DNA of 64,000 nt, taken from the NCBI RefSeq assembly GCF_029581195.1, contig NZ_CP120737.1, forward strand, positions 868,001 through 932,000, read 5' to 3'. The first letter of the stretch is position 1; each line of letters opens with the position of its first letter. Origin of the DNA: Solwaraspora sp. WMMD791 (lineage in GTDB: Bacteria; Actinomycetota; Actinomycetes; Mycobacteriales; Micromonosporaceae). Below the pieces are notes generated by a model that was not told where the DNA came from, searched no databases, and saw nothing but the letters and a program-made list of their open reading frames with translations. Shown in pieces: positions 1 to 9,731 of this stretch. Both the position numbers and the translations under genes were made by a program.

Positions 1-3000
1 CCGCCGACAGCGTCGCGCATGGTGCAGGACGATCGGCTGAGACGTCTGAGGCGGCTGCTCGGGCTCGAACCAGAAGAGGGGACTCCGCGAGCTGGATGGA
101 CCCCGCAGCGGCGCACCGCTGCGGGGGCGCCGGTGGCGATGCCGCACCATCACGGCCGTCGGATCACGGCGCCGACGGCGACCGAGTCACTGGCGCTTGC
201 GACCCGGCGCGGCACCGGCTGGGGGGTGCCGGTGTCACTGCCCGGTTCCGAGGTGGTGGTGCCCAGGATCGAGGAGGCATTGAAGTCTCTCGCCGGGGTG
301 AAAACGCTCGACAGTGACACCACCCGGAGGATCAACGAGCTGAGCCGTCCCGCGCTGGAAGCCGACCTCAACCGGCACCTGGTCGGCGACCCGTTCACCG
401 TCACGGTCAACGGCAAGAAGTACGACATCCTGCTGACGGTCAGCCTGGAGGAGCACCTCGACAGCGACCGGTATCCGATGAACGTCAACACCCGGACGAT
501 CATCTCGGCCGGACACTCCAGCACGACGGGCAGCGAGCTGAGCTGGGGTGTCGGGTTCACCGGTGGGCCGGTGATCCCGCTGACCAAGAACAGCCGGTTC
601 GGGCTGCCGTTCAGCCTGAGAAAGGTCTGGTCCAGCGGCCGCAGCGACACCCGGTCGGTCGCGGTCGAGTCGTACCGTCGGACCGAGACCACCGGTGACG
701 TGGTCGACAACGGCTACCGCGCGGCGTACCAGCTGGTGATCCGGGAAGCGACGGCCGGAGCTCCCCGCCACCGCTGGAGCTTCGGCGGGGAGGTCGGCAT
801 CGTCACACCGGTCGAGCATCTGCCGGACACCCCACTCACCCTCGAACAGGTCGATCAGGCGAACACCGTCACCGCCGGTGACACCGCCCGGACGCAGTGG
901 ACGGCGCTACGGGAGGGCATCGACTCCGTCGACTTCGTCCGGTTCGACCAGTTCGGCGTCAACGCCGTCGAGACCGCCTTCGTCACCATGCCGGAGGCGG
1001 TCGCCGTCGCCGCGGACCTTTACCGGCAGACCACCGGGAAGTCCCAGGAATGGTTCGACGATCCGTTGAACTGGCCGCGGGAACTGTGGCAGATCGGCAT
1101 CCCCAACCACCTGAACGCCCACTTCGGTGAACTCACCGACGGTAGTGGCTGGATCATCTCGCTGGACGAGGGCCTCACCACGCACAGGGTGTTGATCGTC
1201 CGGGCCCGGGTGGTGCCGCCCGGCACCGGCCGGGTCTCCCACTCCGTCGAGATCGAGCACTATCTCAAGCGCGCCAGTAAGCGCGAACAAGGGTCGGAGA
1301 AGGGCTCCGACAACAAGTTCGGAGTCGCCCCGACGGGCAGCTACCTGGTTCCCCACCCGAGCGGCGACGACGAGGCCGCGATCGGCCGGGTCGACGGCGA
1401 AGTCGCCGGGCCCAGCAAGAAACGGTCCACCGGCCAGGAGATTTCCGACAGCGTCGGAAGCGCCGACATCAGCCGTGCCACGTACGGCGGTGACAAAGGG
1501 ATCTACCAGGGTGACGTACTGCTGGAGATGTCGATCGTCGAGTGGAACGACCTGAAGGACTTCTTCGCCCAGGACAAGCCGGACGCGCCAGCGAGCACCA
1601 CCCGGACGGAATACCTGAAGGTGCCGAGCGGGCTGGATTTCATGATGCCGGTCGAGACCGCCCGCGACCTGAGTCTGCTGCTGCCTTCGACGGCGGCCGC
1701 AACGGAGGAGGCTCCCCCGCCGGGGGCCGCGCCGACGGTGACACCGCCGCCGGCGGCTCCCCTGTACGTGGACCCGGACCTGGCCCAGGCGACGAGCCAC
1801 CCGGAACGGCTGCAGGCCGACGAGGTTCTGACCGTCATCGAGAAGACGATGCGCGAGCAGGGCCTGATCCCGGCCGGGAACCGGTACACGAAGCTGCGGC
1901 GGGCCGTCCGCAGCCAGTTCTCCTCTAGGGCGCTGGAGAGTCAGGAGTTCGCGTTGCGCCGCACCGGCGTACGGGGGCTGTTCGTCGTTCCCGGTCCGTT
2001 CCGGAATCTGCGGCTGATGCAGGTCAAGGTCACGGGACGGCTTGTCGGGGAGCCGACGTCGAGCGGCAACCGGCAGGACGTCGACCTGCTGCTGCGCGCC
2101 GAGGCGCTGGACGGCTCGTCGCGCTCCGACAGCAAGGGTGATGAATGGTCCTGGACCGTAGTCAAGGCCAAGGGGTACGGAAAACCGACGTCCGCCACCG
2201 ACGCTGGCGCGTCCGGCGGTGTCACCTACTCCCGGGAGAACGAGTCGGACATCGGCATGTCCCGCGACGGCAAGGACATCTTCCGGATCGGGATCAAGGG
2301 TGGGTCGACCCAGTTCGTGCAGCGGATGGAGTTCGAGGTATGGATCGGCCTGACCAACCACAAGCCGTACTGGATGCAGTTGATCTCCTCAGCGATCCGG
2401 GAAGCCTTCTTTCTCGCCAACTCGCTCTACACCGGTGGTGGACAGTGGGCCCGGCAGGTCTGGTTCGACAACCGGGTGATCGAGTGGGACTGGCAGGTCA
2501 GCACTCCCAAACCGCTGAGCGGCGAGATGAAACTGCTGGTCCCGATGGCGCTCGCCGAGACCGCAGACCAACGGGGGAGCTGGGTCTCCACGACCACCGG
2601 GCGGCCGGATGGTTTCCCCGCCACACCGCGGGAACGGTGGAGCCATCGGCCGGAGGTCCGTCCACAGGCCAACCGGGACCTGCTCGCCGACCCGACCCTG
2701 CAACCCCGCTTCGCGAAGATCGCCAGTGTGGTACAGCAGTACGGGGGTCTGGTCAACGCGTCGACGCAACTGCCGCCATCGGCGGTCGTCGACGGCAAGG
2801 TCCCCGGACTGCCGTGGCACAGCGAGGTGCGGTTGGCGCTCGACAACGATGCCGACGACTCCGCGCTGCAGGTCCGGTTACCGGATCTGCTGGGCGGTGG
2901 ATATCAGATTCCGGGCACCGACGTCACCATGACGGTGGACGTCCAGGCGAGCGAGTACTACCGATCGTCGACCGGCGACCCGTTGACAATGAAGGGAAAG

Positions 3001-6000
3001 GGCCGCCGGTACGGGCAGAACGAGACCACGCCGAGCGTCGGGCACTCCCGCAGTTCCGCTACCACGGTGACCGTCGGTCCGTCGGGGCGCGGCGACGTCG
3101 TGGATGGCACCCGGCTCGGCACCGACGCGCCCTTCACTGTGGGAGCGAGCCATGAAACCGGCGGGGAGACGTCCATCGCGGATGTCTCCGAGCGCAACCT
3201 GGAAGACACCCGGGACTACTACCTGTATCGGTACGATGTCACGGTCTACCTCACTGGCCCGGCCGGGACGCTGGCCATCGACGTTCCGGGCGGATTCCTC
3301 GGCTGGTCGGCGAGTGTGCCGGCACGTCTGCCCACGGGCATTCCGCCGTCGCCCGGCGGCGACGTCACGGTGGACCCGGAGCCCGGCGGTCAATCGCGGA
3401 TCACCCCTCTCGACGACGAGTCCGATTCCGACGTCGAGCCTGGGTCGGACAACACGCCGGCCGAGACCGCCACCGAGAATGATCCGATCTTCGCGGCGCT
3501 GACCCCGTCGTCGGTACCCGCAGGCACGGCACCGACCACACCGACCGACGTCGCGCCGCACACCCCCGGACCGGCCGAGCTGACCCAGGGGGCCGACCAC
3601 AGGTGGTACCTCGACGGCCAGGAGGTGCTGAGTCGTCGACTGACCGGCAACCGTACGGGAGCCGCGTTGCTCGACGACGCCGACCTTGAACAGTTCTCGC
3701 CGGAGGACGTCCTGCCGCCAGGCGAACTGCCGGTGGTGGCCGTGCACGCCGACGGAGCCCGCATCACCGTCCCGGTGCGCGGCGCGGACGGCCGGACCCG
3801 GCAGGTCCCGGTGACACCGGTGCAGTTGGCGACGATGACCGCACCGCTGGCCAACCGGTCGGGCTCGGTAGCGCTGATCACCTGTGGTGTGGGTGTCACC
3901 GACGGCGGGTTCGTGTCCGCCTACGCGACCGCCCTGAACGCCGATGTCCTGGCGCCGGTCGCCGCCCTGCGGATCGGATCGACGACCTCGCCGCACGCGC
4001 CGCTGCAGGTGCCGGTGTCTCCGGAGGATTCGGCGAGCGGCCGGCCGTGGCGACTGTTCACCCCGGAAGATCTTGGCGGCGACGGTTGGGACACCCTCAA
4101 CGACGGGATCGACGTCGACGGCTCGGACACCCTCAACCGCGTGGTCGACATCGACGGCTTCCGAGCGGTCGACGGGCCGGCGGACGACGACAGCGGGCTC
4201 GTGCTGGGCACGGGTCCGGTGTCGTACGGCTATCCGGGCCAGGCCATCGACCCCGGCGGCCCGTCGAGCGGGTACGGCGTCGCGCCCACCGGGCAACCGA
4301 CAACCGGCTCGACGATCGACACGATCTGGCAGCTGAACGTGCCACCATCGATGTCCGACGTCCCGCAGTGGATCCGCAGCCGAGTCGACCAAGGGCTGTT
4401 CCCCGTGCCGTTCCTGGTCGACGACGCGATGGACCCGGCGGCGTCGAAGGTCCGCTGGGGCGTTGAGATCGAGTTCGTGCTGCCGGCGAACGACCGCGAC
4501 GACCAGGGAGCGTCCCAAAGCGTCGATGATCGCCTCGCGGAGATCGGCGCGCGGCTACAGGAGGCCGGACTGATCGAGTCTGACGAGCCGGAGGATACGC
4601 ACAGCCCGCGGCGGCCCGGTATGTGGTCGTTCCAGCTGGACGACACCGTCGACGGCGAGATCATCTCGCCGGTACTGACCTCGTCACCGCAGACCTGGCG
4701 GACCCTGCTGACCATCGAGCAGATTCTCAGCGCCGCCGGAGCGCAGGTGCGGGTCCGGGACCTGGTGACCGTCCTCGACGAGGAGACCGGAACGTTGTTC
4801 CCGGATCCCAGCGGTGCCACGATCACCATGGAATCGGGCGGCCACGTCCACGTCGGTAGCGGTTTCTTCGCCCGGCACACCGGCGCGCTCGGGTACGCGG
4901 CGTTGGCCGGCCTGTACCACCAGCACGAGGAGGTGCTCTACCGGCTGGCGGGCGACCCCCGCAGCGACATCGAGCACGGGTTCGCCGAGCGCAAACCGGG
5001 CTGGGATCCGACCATGCCCTATCCCGGGGACGCCGAGGCGGCGATCGACGCGCACCGCGACCGCAAACTGGGCCTCAGCTTCAACCAGGTCAGCCTCACC
5101 GACTACGACCATCCGGAGTGGCGGCTGTTCCGCGGGTCGCTGCTGGCGGCGGTGATCCAGACCCAGGTGAAGATCGCAGTCGGCATGCAGTTGGCCGCGC
5201 TGCAGCTGGCGCGAAGTGGTGCGGCCCCGCCGACCACCACGTCGGGCGTCGGTCGGCTGCGCCGATCCGGGTCAGCGCCGTCGCCGTACGGCGGATGGTC
5301 GGTCCACGACGGCGTCGACCTCACCGACTACGCCCCGCTGTGGAACTTCCTCGGCACCGCCTTCTCCCGCAGGCAGGACATGCTGCAGGCGGCGGCGCTG
5401 TTCTTCCTCAACGACTGGGCACCACCGCCGGACGGTTCGCCGGCCACGCGCTACCCGTACCTGACGCCCTTGACGGCACCGGTGAACTGGCCGACGGGTC
5501 AGCTCGACGTCGACACCGCCAGTCACCTGCTGGACCACACCCCGCCGACGGCCAGCGGCGCCGAACCGCCGGTGCACGACGCATCCCGTAACGACGACGA
5601 CGACTGGCAGGCCGGCGGCGTCCGCGCCGGGCTGCGCTCCTTGCCTGGCGGCATCGGGTACGCCCTGCTCAGCGACGGTGCCTCCACCGCCGGGTTGCCG
5701 GCACCCGGGCCGGTTCCCAGTGCCATGGCGGGCAGCGTTCCGGTGGTGGTGCGCCTCGACGGCGGTACCGTCCGGCTCGACGGCGTCCAGGTCAGCCAGT
5801 CCTACCAGGTGCGGGTCGGGGCACAGCAGGTCGCCGGTATGGTCAGCGACACGGTCGACTACCGCCAGCCGCTGCGCCTGGTCCCGGTCGGCTCCGGCAA
5901 GCTCACCGACGACTACGTCCGCAGCTTCGCTGAGAACCGGCCACCGCCGCAGATGCGGGGGCTGCCACAGACCGTGATCGGGGACGTCTACGTGCCGGCG

Positions 6001-6291
6001 AGTCATCTGTTCACCCCGCCTGCCGGTGCGGTCACCGACCCGGCGGCACCGTCCTGGGTGCGGTTCTACCAGCCGTACCCGGGTGGGCAGTGGACGACCG
6101 AGATCGTCGCGGACGCACCCGCCGCGATCGGCTACGGACTGGTGGTCGTCGGCGGTGTGCAGTACTACCGGGACCAGGATGGAAACTGGTACCTGCCGGG
6201 GCCGGCCGACCCCGGTGATCCCAACGGCCCACGGTGGTACGTGGTGCCCGCCCCGATGACCGTGCAGAACCCGACCTACTGGCCGGCGTAG
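1..6291 (+). CDS. Giant amidoligase-domain protein, 5' end outside the window
   Basis: The frame is open from base 1, so the ATG at 19 is probably internal and the gene starts upstream. Residues below count from that ATG (2,090 aa). Residues ~90-1130 hold at least three long beta-rich segments with similar wording, which look like repeats of one domain. Residues ~1235-1300 contain a His (H1243) followed 46 residues later by LITCG (C1289), a layout seen in caspase/C80-like cysteine peptidases; that assignment is inference. Residues ~1475-1700 match the amidoligase family: GVEIEF (E1483, E1485) and GGHVHVGSG (H1609, H1611) are its ATP-grasp/glutamine-synthetase-like signature residues. Amidoligases form peptide-type amide bonds. 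The C-terminal ~200 residues are Pro/Tyr-rich with no domain I recognise. It may be a secreted polymorphic toxin or envelope modifier; the neighbouring mycosin- and LysM-like genes fit a secretion locus. The amidoligase call is firm; the biological role is not. Confidence 0.75.
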   Translation, partial: PPTASRMVQDDRLRRLRRLLGLEPEEGTPRAGWTPQRRTAAGAPVAMPHHHGRRITAPTATESLALATRRGTGWGVPVSLPGSEVVVPRIEEALKSLAGVKTLDSDTTRRINELSRPALEADLNRHLVGDPFTVTVNGKKYDILLTVSLEEHLDSDRYPMNVNTRTIISAGHSSTTGSELSWGVGFTGGPVIPLTKNSRFGLPFSLRKVWSSGRSDTRSVAVESYRRTETTGDVVDNGYRAAYQLVIREATAGAPRHRWSFGGEVGIVTPVEHLPDTPLTLEQVDQANTVTAGDTARTQWTALREGIDSVDFVRFDQFGVNAVETAFVTMPEAVAVAADLYRQTTGKSQEWFDDPLNWPRELWQIGIPNHLNAHFGELTDGSGWIISLDEGLTTHRVLIVRARVVPPGTGRVSHSVEIEHYLKRASKREQGSEKGSDNKFGVAPTGSYLVPHPSGDDEAAIGRVDGEVAGPSKKRSTGQEISDSVGSADISRATYGGDKGIYQGDVLLEMSIVEWNDLKDFFAQDKPDAPASTTRTEYLKVPSGLDFMMPVETARDLSLLLPSTAAATEEAPPPGAAPTVTPPPAAPLYVDPDLAQATSHPERLQADEVLTVIEKTMREQGLIPAGNRYTKLRRAVRSQFSSRALESQEFALRRTGVRGLFVVPGPFRNLRLMQVKVTGRLVGEPTSSGNRQDVDLLLRAEALDGSSRSDSKGDEWSWTVVKAKGYGKPTSATDAGASGGVTYSRENESDIGMSRDGKDIFRIGIKGGSTQFVQRMEFEVWIGLTNHKPYWMQLISSAIREAFFLANSLYTGGGQWARQVWFDNRVIEWDWQVSTPKPLSGEMKLLVPMALAETADQRGSWVSTTTGRPDGFPATPRERWSHRPEVRPQANRDLLADPTLQPRFAKIASVVQQYGGLVNASTQLPPSAVVDGKVPGLPWHSEVRLALDNDADDSALQVRLPDLLGGGYQIPGTDVTMTVDVQASEYYRSSTGDPLTMKGKGRRYGQNETTPSVGHSRSSATTVTVGPSGRGDVVDGTRLGTDAPFTVGASHETGGETSIADVSERNLEDTRDYYLYRYDVTVYLTGPAGTLAIDVPGGFLGWSASVPARLPTGIPPSPGGDVTVDPEPGGQSRITPLDDESDSDVEPGSDNTPAETATENDPIFAALTPSSVPAGTAPTTPTDVAPHTPGPAELTQGADHRWYLDGQEVLSRRLTGNRTGAALLDDADLEQFSPEDVLPPGELPVVAVHADGARITVPVRGADGRTRQVPVTPVQLATMTAPLANRSGSVALITCGVGVTDGGFVSAYATALNADVLAPVAALRIGSTTSPHAPLQVPVSPEDSASGRPWRLFTPEDLGGDGWDTLNDGIDVDGSDTLNRVVDIDGFRAVDGPADDDSGLVLGTGPVSYGYPGQAIDPGGPSSGYGVAPTGQPTTGSTIDTIWQLNVPPSMSDVPQWIRSRVDQGLFPVPFLVDDAMDPAASKVRWGVEIEFVLPANDRDDQGASQSVDDRLAEIGARLQEAGLIESDEPEDTHSPRRPGMWSFQLDDTVDGEIISPVLTSSPQTWRTLLTIEQILSAAGAQVRVRDLVTVLDEETGTLFPDPSGATITMESGGHVHVGSGFFARHTGALGYAALAGLYHQHEEVLYRLAGDPRSDIEHGFAERKPGWDPTMPYPGDAEAAIDAHRDRKLGLSFNQVSLTDYDHPEWRLFRGSLLAAVIQTQVKIAVGMQLAALQLARSGAAPPTTTSGVGRLRRSGSAPSPYGGWSVHDGVDLTDYAPLWNFLGTAFSRRQDMLQAAALFFLNDWAPPPDGSPATRYPYLTPLTAPVNWPTGQLDVDTASHLLDHTPPTASGAEPPVHDASRNDDDDWQAGGVRAGLRSLPGGIGYALLSDGASTAGLPAPGPVPSAMAGSVPVVVRLDGGTVRLDGVQVSQSYQVRVGAQQVAGMVSDTVDYRQPLRLVPVGSGKLTDDYVRSFAENRPPPQMRGLPQTVIGDVYVPASHLFTPPAGAVTDPAAPSWVRFYQPYPGGQWTTEIVADAPAAIGYGLVVVGGVQYYRDQDGNWYLPGPADPGDPNGPRWYVVPAPMTVQNPTYWPA

Positions 6292-6385
6292 CAGCACCCC
6301 CGGTGGGGCAGTGGCATGCTGGACAGCGGACCACCGCCGTCGATCAACAGTCCCGCAGCGCGCCCGTCGTCGACCTGCCGGCCGG

Positions 6386-8947
6386 TCAGCCGGTCTGAGC
6401 GAGCAAGGTGGCCAGCGGCAGCTCGACCCGTCGGGCACGCAGGACCCAGCGGCCGCCCTCCGCGCCGTACACCCGGGTCACGGTGACCCGGTCGTAGCTG
6501 CGTGGCGGCACCAGCACCTCGACACCGGCGGCGTTGAGCGTCACCAGCCGGGACCGTACGGCGGTCAGCGGCGCGATCCGACCGGCGCTGGCCGCGACGT
6601 CGATCGCCTGACCCGGCTCGATTCGCAGCTGCACCAGCCGCGCCGCGTCGGCGGGTGCCGGCGGCCGGGAGTCGGCGACCACCAGATGGTCGCCGTCGGG
6701 CCCCCCGGCGGCCGGCAGTACGGCGTACGCGGTCACGGCGCGGCGTCCGACCGGCCAGCGGACCACGTCGTTGGGCAGGCCGTCGACCCCGTGCCGGGCA
6801 CCGGTGCAGCGCAGCAGCAGCGCCGCTGGCGGCAGGTCGGGCTGGACCCGCCATTCGCCGGGCCCCGCCGGCGTCCAGCCCTGCGTCACCTGAACCCGGT
6901 CCAGCCAGCCGGCCGGCAACAGGTAGCTGTCCACTCCGCGCAGCAGGTGGCGCAGCTCGGGGGGCGCGGTGTCGGTGAGCCCGGTCGTGGCCACCGCACC
7001 GCCCGGGGCGACCGACACCCGCAGCACCGCAGCACCGTAGTGGGCCATCCGGAGCCGGTCGGCGTCGAGCTGACCGACGACGAACAGCTCCGCGGTGGGC
7101 AGCCCGTCGGCGGCGATCCGGGCAGCGGGCAACGCGACCGGGACGTACAGCTCGACGGTCTCCGCGTTGACCTCGGGCCGCTCGGGCAGCCAGGTCACCC
7201 CGTGGCCCCGGCTGCCCCGGGCGGCCGGGACCATCGATGGGCGGCGACCCGGCGGCGGTGGGTCGACCGGCGGCGGATCGGCGGGTGCCGGGCCGTCCGG
7301 TGTCGGGCCGGCGGGTGTGTCGGTGGTGGTGCGTCCGGGGCCGGATCCGGCCCCGGACGGTGCCGGGGGTGCCGGTACCAGCCATCCGTCATGGCTGCGC
7401 CAGCGGGCCGAGACGGTGACCAGATCGGTCGCACCGGGCGCCGCCGGCGCGAGCCGGCACCACCGGGCCGGCGCACCGGCGGCCCGCAGTGACCGTGGCT
7501 GCCCCTCGACGACGGCGAGTCGGGCACCCGGCTCCGGTGCCCAGATCTCGGCGGATATCTGGTCGGCGAGCGCGGTGACGTGGGCGCGCAGCCCGGCGAA
7601 CCGCTCCGGTGGCACCGGGGTCAACAGGGCGAGGTCCTGGCCGCTCCAGCCGGCCCGGCGCAGCAGCGCCCGGAGCTCCCGTGGCCCGATGGCGAGCAGC
7701 CCACCGTCGCCGTGGCGCGCCGCCAGCCGTCCGTCGTCCAGCACCGCCAGCTCCGCCCGGAACAGGCCGTCGCGCCGCCGGACCGTGGCCCATCGGCGCA
7801 GCGCGGCCGGGCGGCCCTCGGCGGCGACGCTGACGAGTTCGACGCCGCTGGCGGTCGGGCCGGTCGGGCCGGTCGGGTTCTCGCCGGTGGGACCGACCGC
7901 CGCGTCCATGGTGCCGCCGACCGGCACCAGCCGTCCGTCCCGGTCGGACCAGAACCGGTCCGGCCGGTCCGGTCCGGGTGGCCGGTATGCCTGCCAGCTG
8001 CGCAGGTGGCCGTCGCGGTCACGGACGGCGAGGTCACGGACGCCCTCCAGCAGGACGACGCGGCTGCCGGTCGGAGGTGCCCACACGGTGGCCCCGACCC
8101 GGGTGGCCAGTTCGGTCAGGTGGTCGGCGAGCCCGTCGGTGACCTCGGCTCCGAGGCCGACGTGCTGGAGCCGGTCGGCGGGGTCGACCCGGATCTGTAG
8201 GAGATGGCCGGCGGCCGCGGCCGGTTCGCCGGTGCCGTCGGTGTCATCCGCAGGTGGTGGTGCCGGCTCGGTGACCTGTGGCCACACCCGCAGGTCACCG
8301 CCGTACAGTGCGACGGCGGACAGCGCGGCGGCCAGGTCGGTGCCGGACGCGGCGACGCGCACACCGTCGTAGCCGCACAGCGTCGGTGTGGCGTCGTCGA
8401 CACCGAACGCGACGGTCGTCATCGCGGGGTGGCCGACACCGAGGCCCGCAGCGGCGGCCCGGGCGAGTGGGAACGCCTCACGGGTGGTGAAGGCAAGCCC
8501 CCGGGCGAGTGGCAGGGCCGCCCAGCCCCGCCGGTGGCGTACCCGGCCGCCGTCGAGGTCGTACCAGCCCGGCAGGCTGGTCGCCAACGACGGCGGTTGG
8601 AGGAGCAGCCAGTCGACGACGGCGCCGGTGGTGCGATCCACCGGTGTCGGGGCGTCGGTGTCGGTTCCGGTCGTGGTCGCGCCGGCCGGCACCATCAGCA
8701 CGTCGCGGCCGAGCCGGTCGGCCAGCGCCTGCAGCAGGGCGGCGTGCCGCGCGCCGTCGGGAACCAGCACCTGCACGTCGCGACCACCGCCGCCGGACCG
8801 CAGGATCCTACGGGCCAGTTCGCTGGCGCTGAGCGTGGTCTGTGGTCGGGCGGGTTCGGCGAGCCCGCCCCCGTCGGTGGTCGTCAGCGTGACACGGTAC
8901 GGGTCGGTGCCGCTGATCAGTGGTGATGTGCGTGGTCCCGGAGTCAT
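6386..8947 (-). CDS. Large protein of unknown function (853 aa) facing the amidoligase gene
   Basis: I do not recognise a family. ATG at 8947 is chosen over the in-frame GTG at 8953 because AAGGGTG lies about 6 nt upstream of it. The protein has no signal peptide or membrane segment. It has several similar blocks around a phrase of the type 'dR.wR...P', separated by Pro/Gly-rich linkers (a long one near residues 500-570), and repeated WAP/PxG-ARLVVLEG wording near residues 280-310 and 470-490, so it is probably built from internal repeats. It is convergent with the amidoligase gene (94 bp gap) and divergent from the ECF sigma factor. A partner or immunity/chaperone role for the giant protein is possible from position only. 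Confidence 0.6.
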   Translation of the reverse strand: MTPGPRTSPLISGTDPYRVTLTTTDGGGLAEPARPQTTLSASELARRILRSGGGGRDVQVLVPDGARHAALLQALADRLGRDVLMVPAGATTTGTDTDAPTPVDRTTGAVVDWLLLQPPSLATSLPGWYDLDGGRVRHRRGWAALPLARGLAFTTREAFPLARAAAAGLGVGHPAMTTVAFGVDDATPTLCGYDGVRVAASGTDLAAALSAVALYGGDLRVWPQVTEPAPPPADDTDGTGEPAAAAGHLLQIRVDPADRLQHVGLGAEVTDGLADHLTELATRVGATVWAPPTGSRVVLLEGVRDLAVRDRDGHLRSWQAYRPPGPDRPDRFWSDRDGRLVPVGGTMDAAVGPTGENPTGPTGPTASGVELVSVAAEGRPAALRRWATVRRRDGLFRAELAVLDDGRLAARHGDGGLLAIGPRELRALLRRAGWSGQDLALLTPVPPERFAGLRAHVTALADQISAEIWAPEPGARLAVVEGQPRSLRAAGAPARWCRLAPAAPGATDLVTVSARWRSHDGWLVPAPPAPSGAGSGPGRTTTDTPAGPTPDGPAPADPPPVDPPPPGRRPSMVPAARGSRGHGVTWLPERPEVNAETVELYVPVALPAARIAADGLPTAELFVVGQLDADRLRMAHYGAAVLRVSVAPGGAVATTGLTDTAPPELRHLLRGVDSYLLPAGWLDRVQVTQGWTPAGPGEWRVQPDLPPAALLLRCTGARHGVDGLPNDVVRWPVGRRAVTAYAVLPAAGGPDGDHLVVADSRPPAPADAARLVQLRIEPGQAIDVAASAGRIAPLTAVRSRLVTLNAAGVEVLVPPRSYDRVTVTRVYGAEGGRWVLRARRVELPLATLLAQTG

Positions 8948-9108
8948 GAGCACCCTTGAATACCACGGCAGGCCCCGACCGGCAGGCCGTCATCGGTTAA
9001 CAACTCGTGTCGAAACGGGACCGCTGTCACGTTGGCTGAGGTAATCGGACACACCAGCTTGCCGCGCGCATGATCCGTCCATACTGTCACCGTGGGCCTT
9101 CCCTCCGC

Positions 9109-9142
9109 GCGAGGACGACATCGACGCGAGGACGACATCGAC
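9109..9142 (+). repeat. 17-bp tandem duplication carrying the sigma-factor ribosome site
   Basis: GCGAGGACGACATCGAC occurs twice back to back (9109-9125 and 9126-9142), ending one base before the ATG at 9144. Each copy carries a GAGGA Shine-Dalgarno-like core; only the second is spaced plausibly (about 10 nt) from the start. The duplication length is not a multiple of 3 and lies wholly in the leader. Confidence 0.7.
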
Positions 9143-9143
9143 G

Positions 9144-9731
9144 ATGACGCTGCACACCGGCGCAGCGCCGGAGTCGGCGTCGGCAGCTGCCGGCACCGAC
9201 ACCCAGCTGCGTGAGCTGTACGAGAGCCAGGCGCCAGGGCTGCTGCGGTACCTGATCCGGCTGACCAACGGCGACCGGCACCGGGCCGAGGATCTGCTGC
9301 AGGAGACCCTGCTGCGGGCCTGGCGGCGGCCGGAGTCGCGGACCGGCACCGGCGAGTGGCGCCGGTCGTGGCTCTACACGGTCGCCCGCAACGTGGCCAT
9401 CGACGACCTGCGGACCACCCGGCCGGTCGAACTCGCCGGTGAGCTGCTCGACGACCACCCCGACACGGACGATCCGGTGGAACGGCTGCTCGACGCCGGG
9501 GTGGTGCACGCCGCCCTGGATTCCCTTCCGGACCGGCTGCGTACCGTGCTGGTCGAGGTCTACCTGCGGGAACGCTCCGGTGAGGAAGCTGCGCAGCTGC
9601 TCGGTGTCCCCATCGGCACCGTCAAGTCCCGAACCTTCTACGCCCTGCAGGCGCTGCGTGAGCGGCTGGCCCCCGTCGCGGTCAGCCATCGACCATCTGC
9701 AGGGTCCAGCGGGCCGGCGGCCCCGAGGTGA
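9144..9731 (+). CDS. ECF-family RNA polymerase sigma factor
   Basis: A 195-aa extracytoplasmic-function sigma factor. Region 2 spans residues ~25-95, with the core-binding DLLQETLLRAWRR segment and the RSWLYTVARNVAIDDLR stretch used for -10 recognition. Region 4 spans residues ~125-180 and contains the helix-turn-helix RSGEEAAQLLGVPIGTVKSR that reads the -35. Length and layout are typical of SigL/SigM-type ECF factors. No anti-sigma factor with a zinc-finger motif lies next to it, which is unusual for this class. The 3' end overlaps the convergent LysM-like gene by 50 bp. It probably controls envelope genes nearby; that is inference from position. Confidence 0.93.
   Translation: MTLHTGAAPESASAAAGTDTQLRELYESQAPGLLRYLIRLTNGDRHRAEDLLQETLLRAWRRPESRTGTGEWRRSWLYTVARNVAIDDLRTTRPVELAGELLDDHPDTDDPVERLLDAGVVHAALDSLPDRLRTVLVEVYLRERSGEEAAQLLGVPIGTVKSRTFYALQALRERLAPVAVSHRPSAGSSGPAAPR

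Noticed and set aside
907-2361. Long open frame antisense to the giant amidoligase gene (484 codons), and another at 2878-4518
   Set aside because: High G+C third positions keep antisense frames open; the translations are low-complexity Arg/Gly/Val text with no domain, while the + frame has coherent domains.
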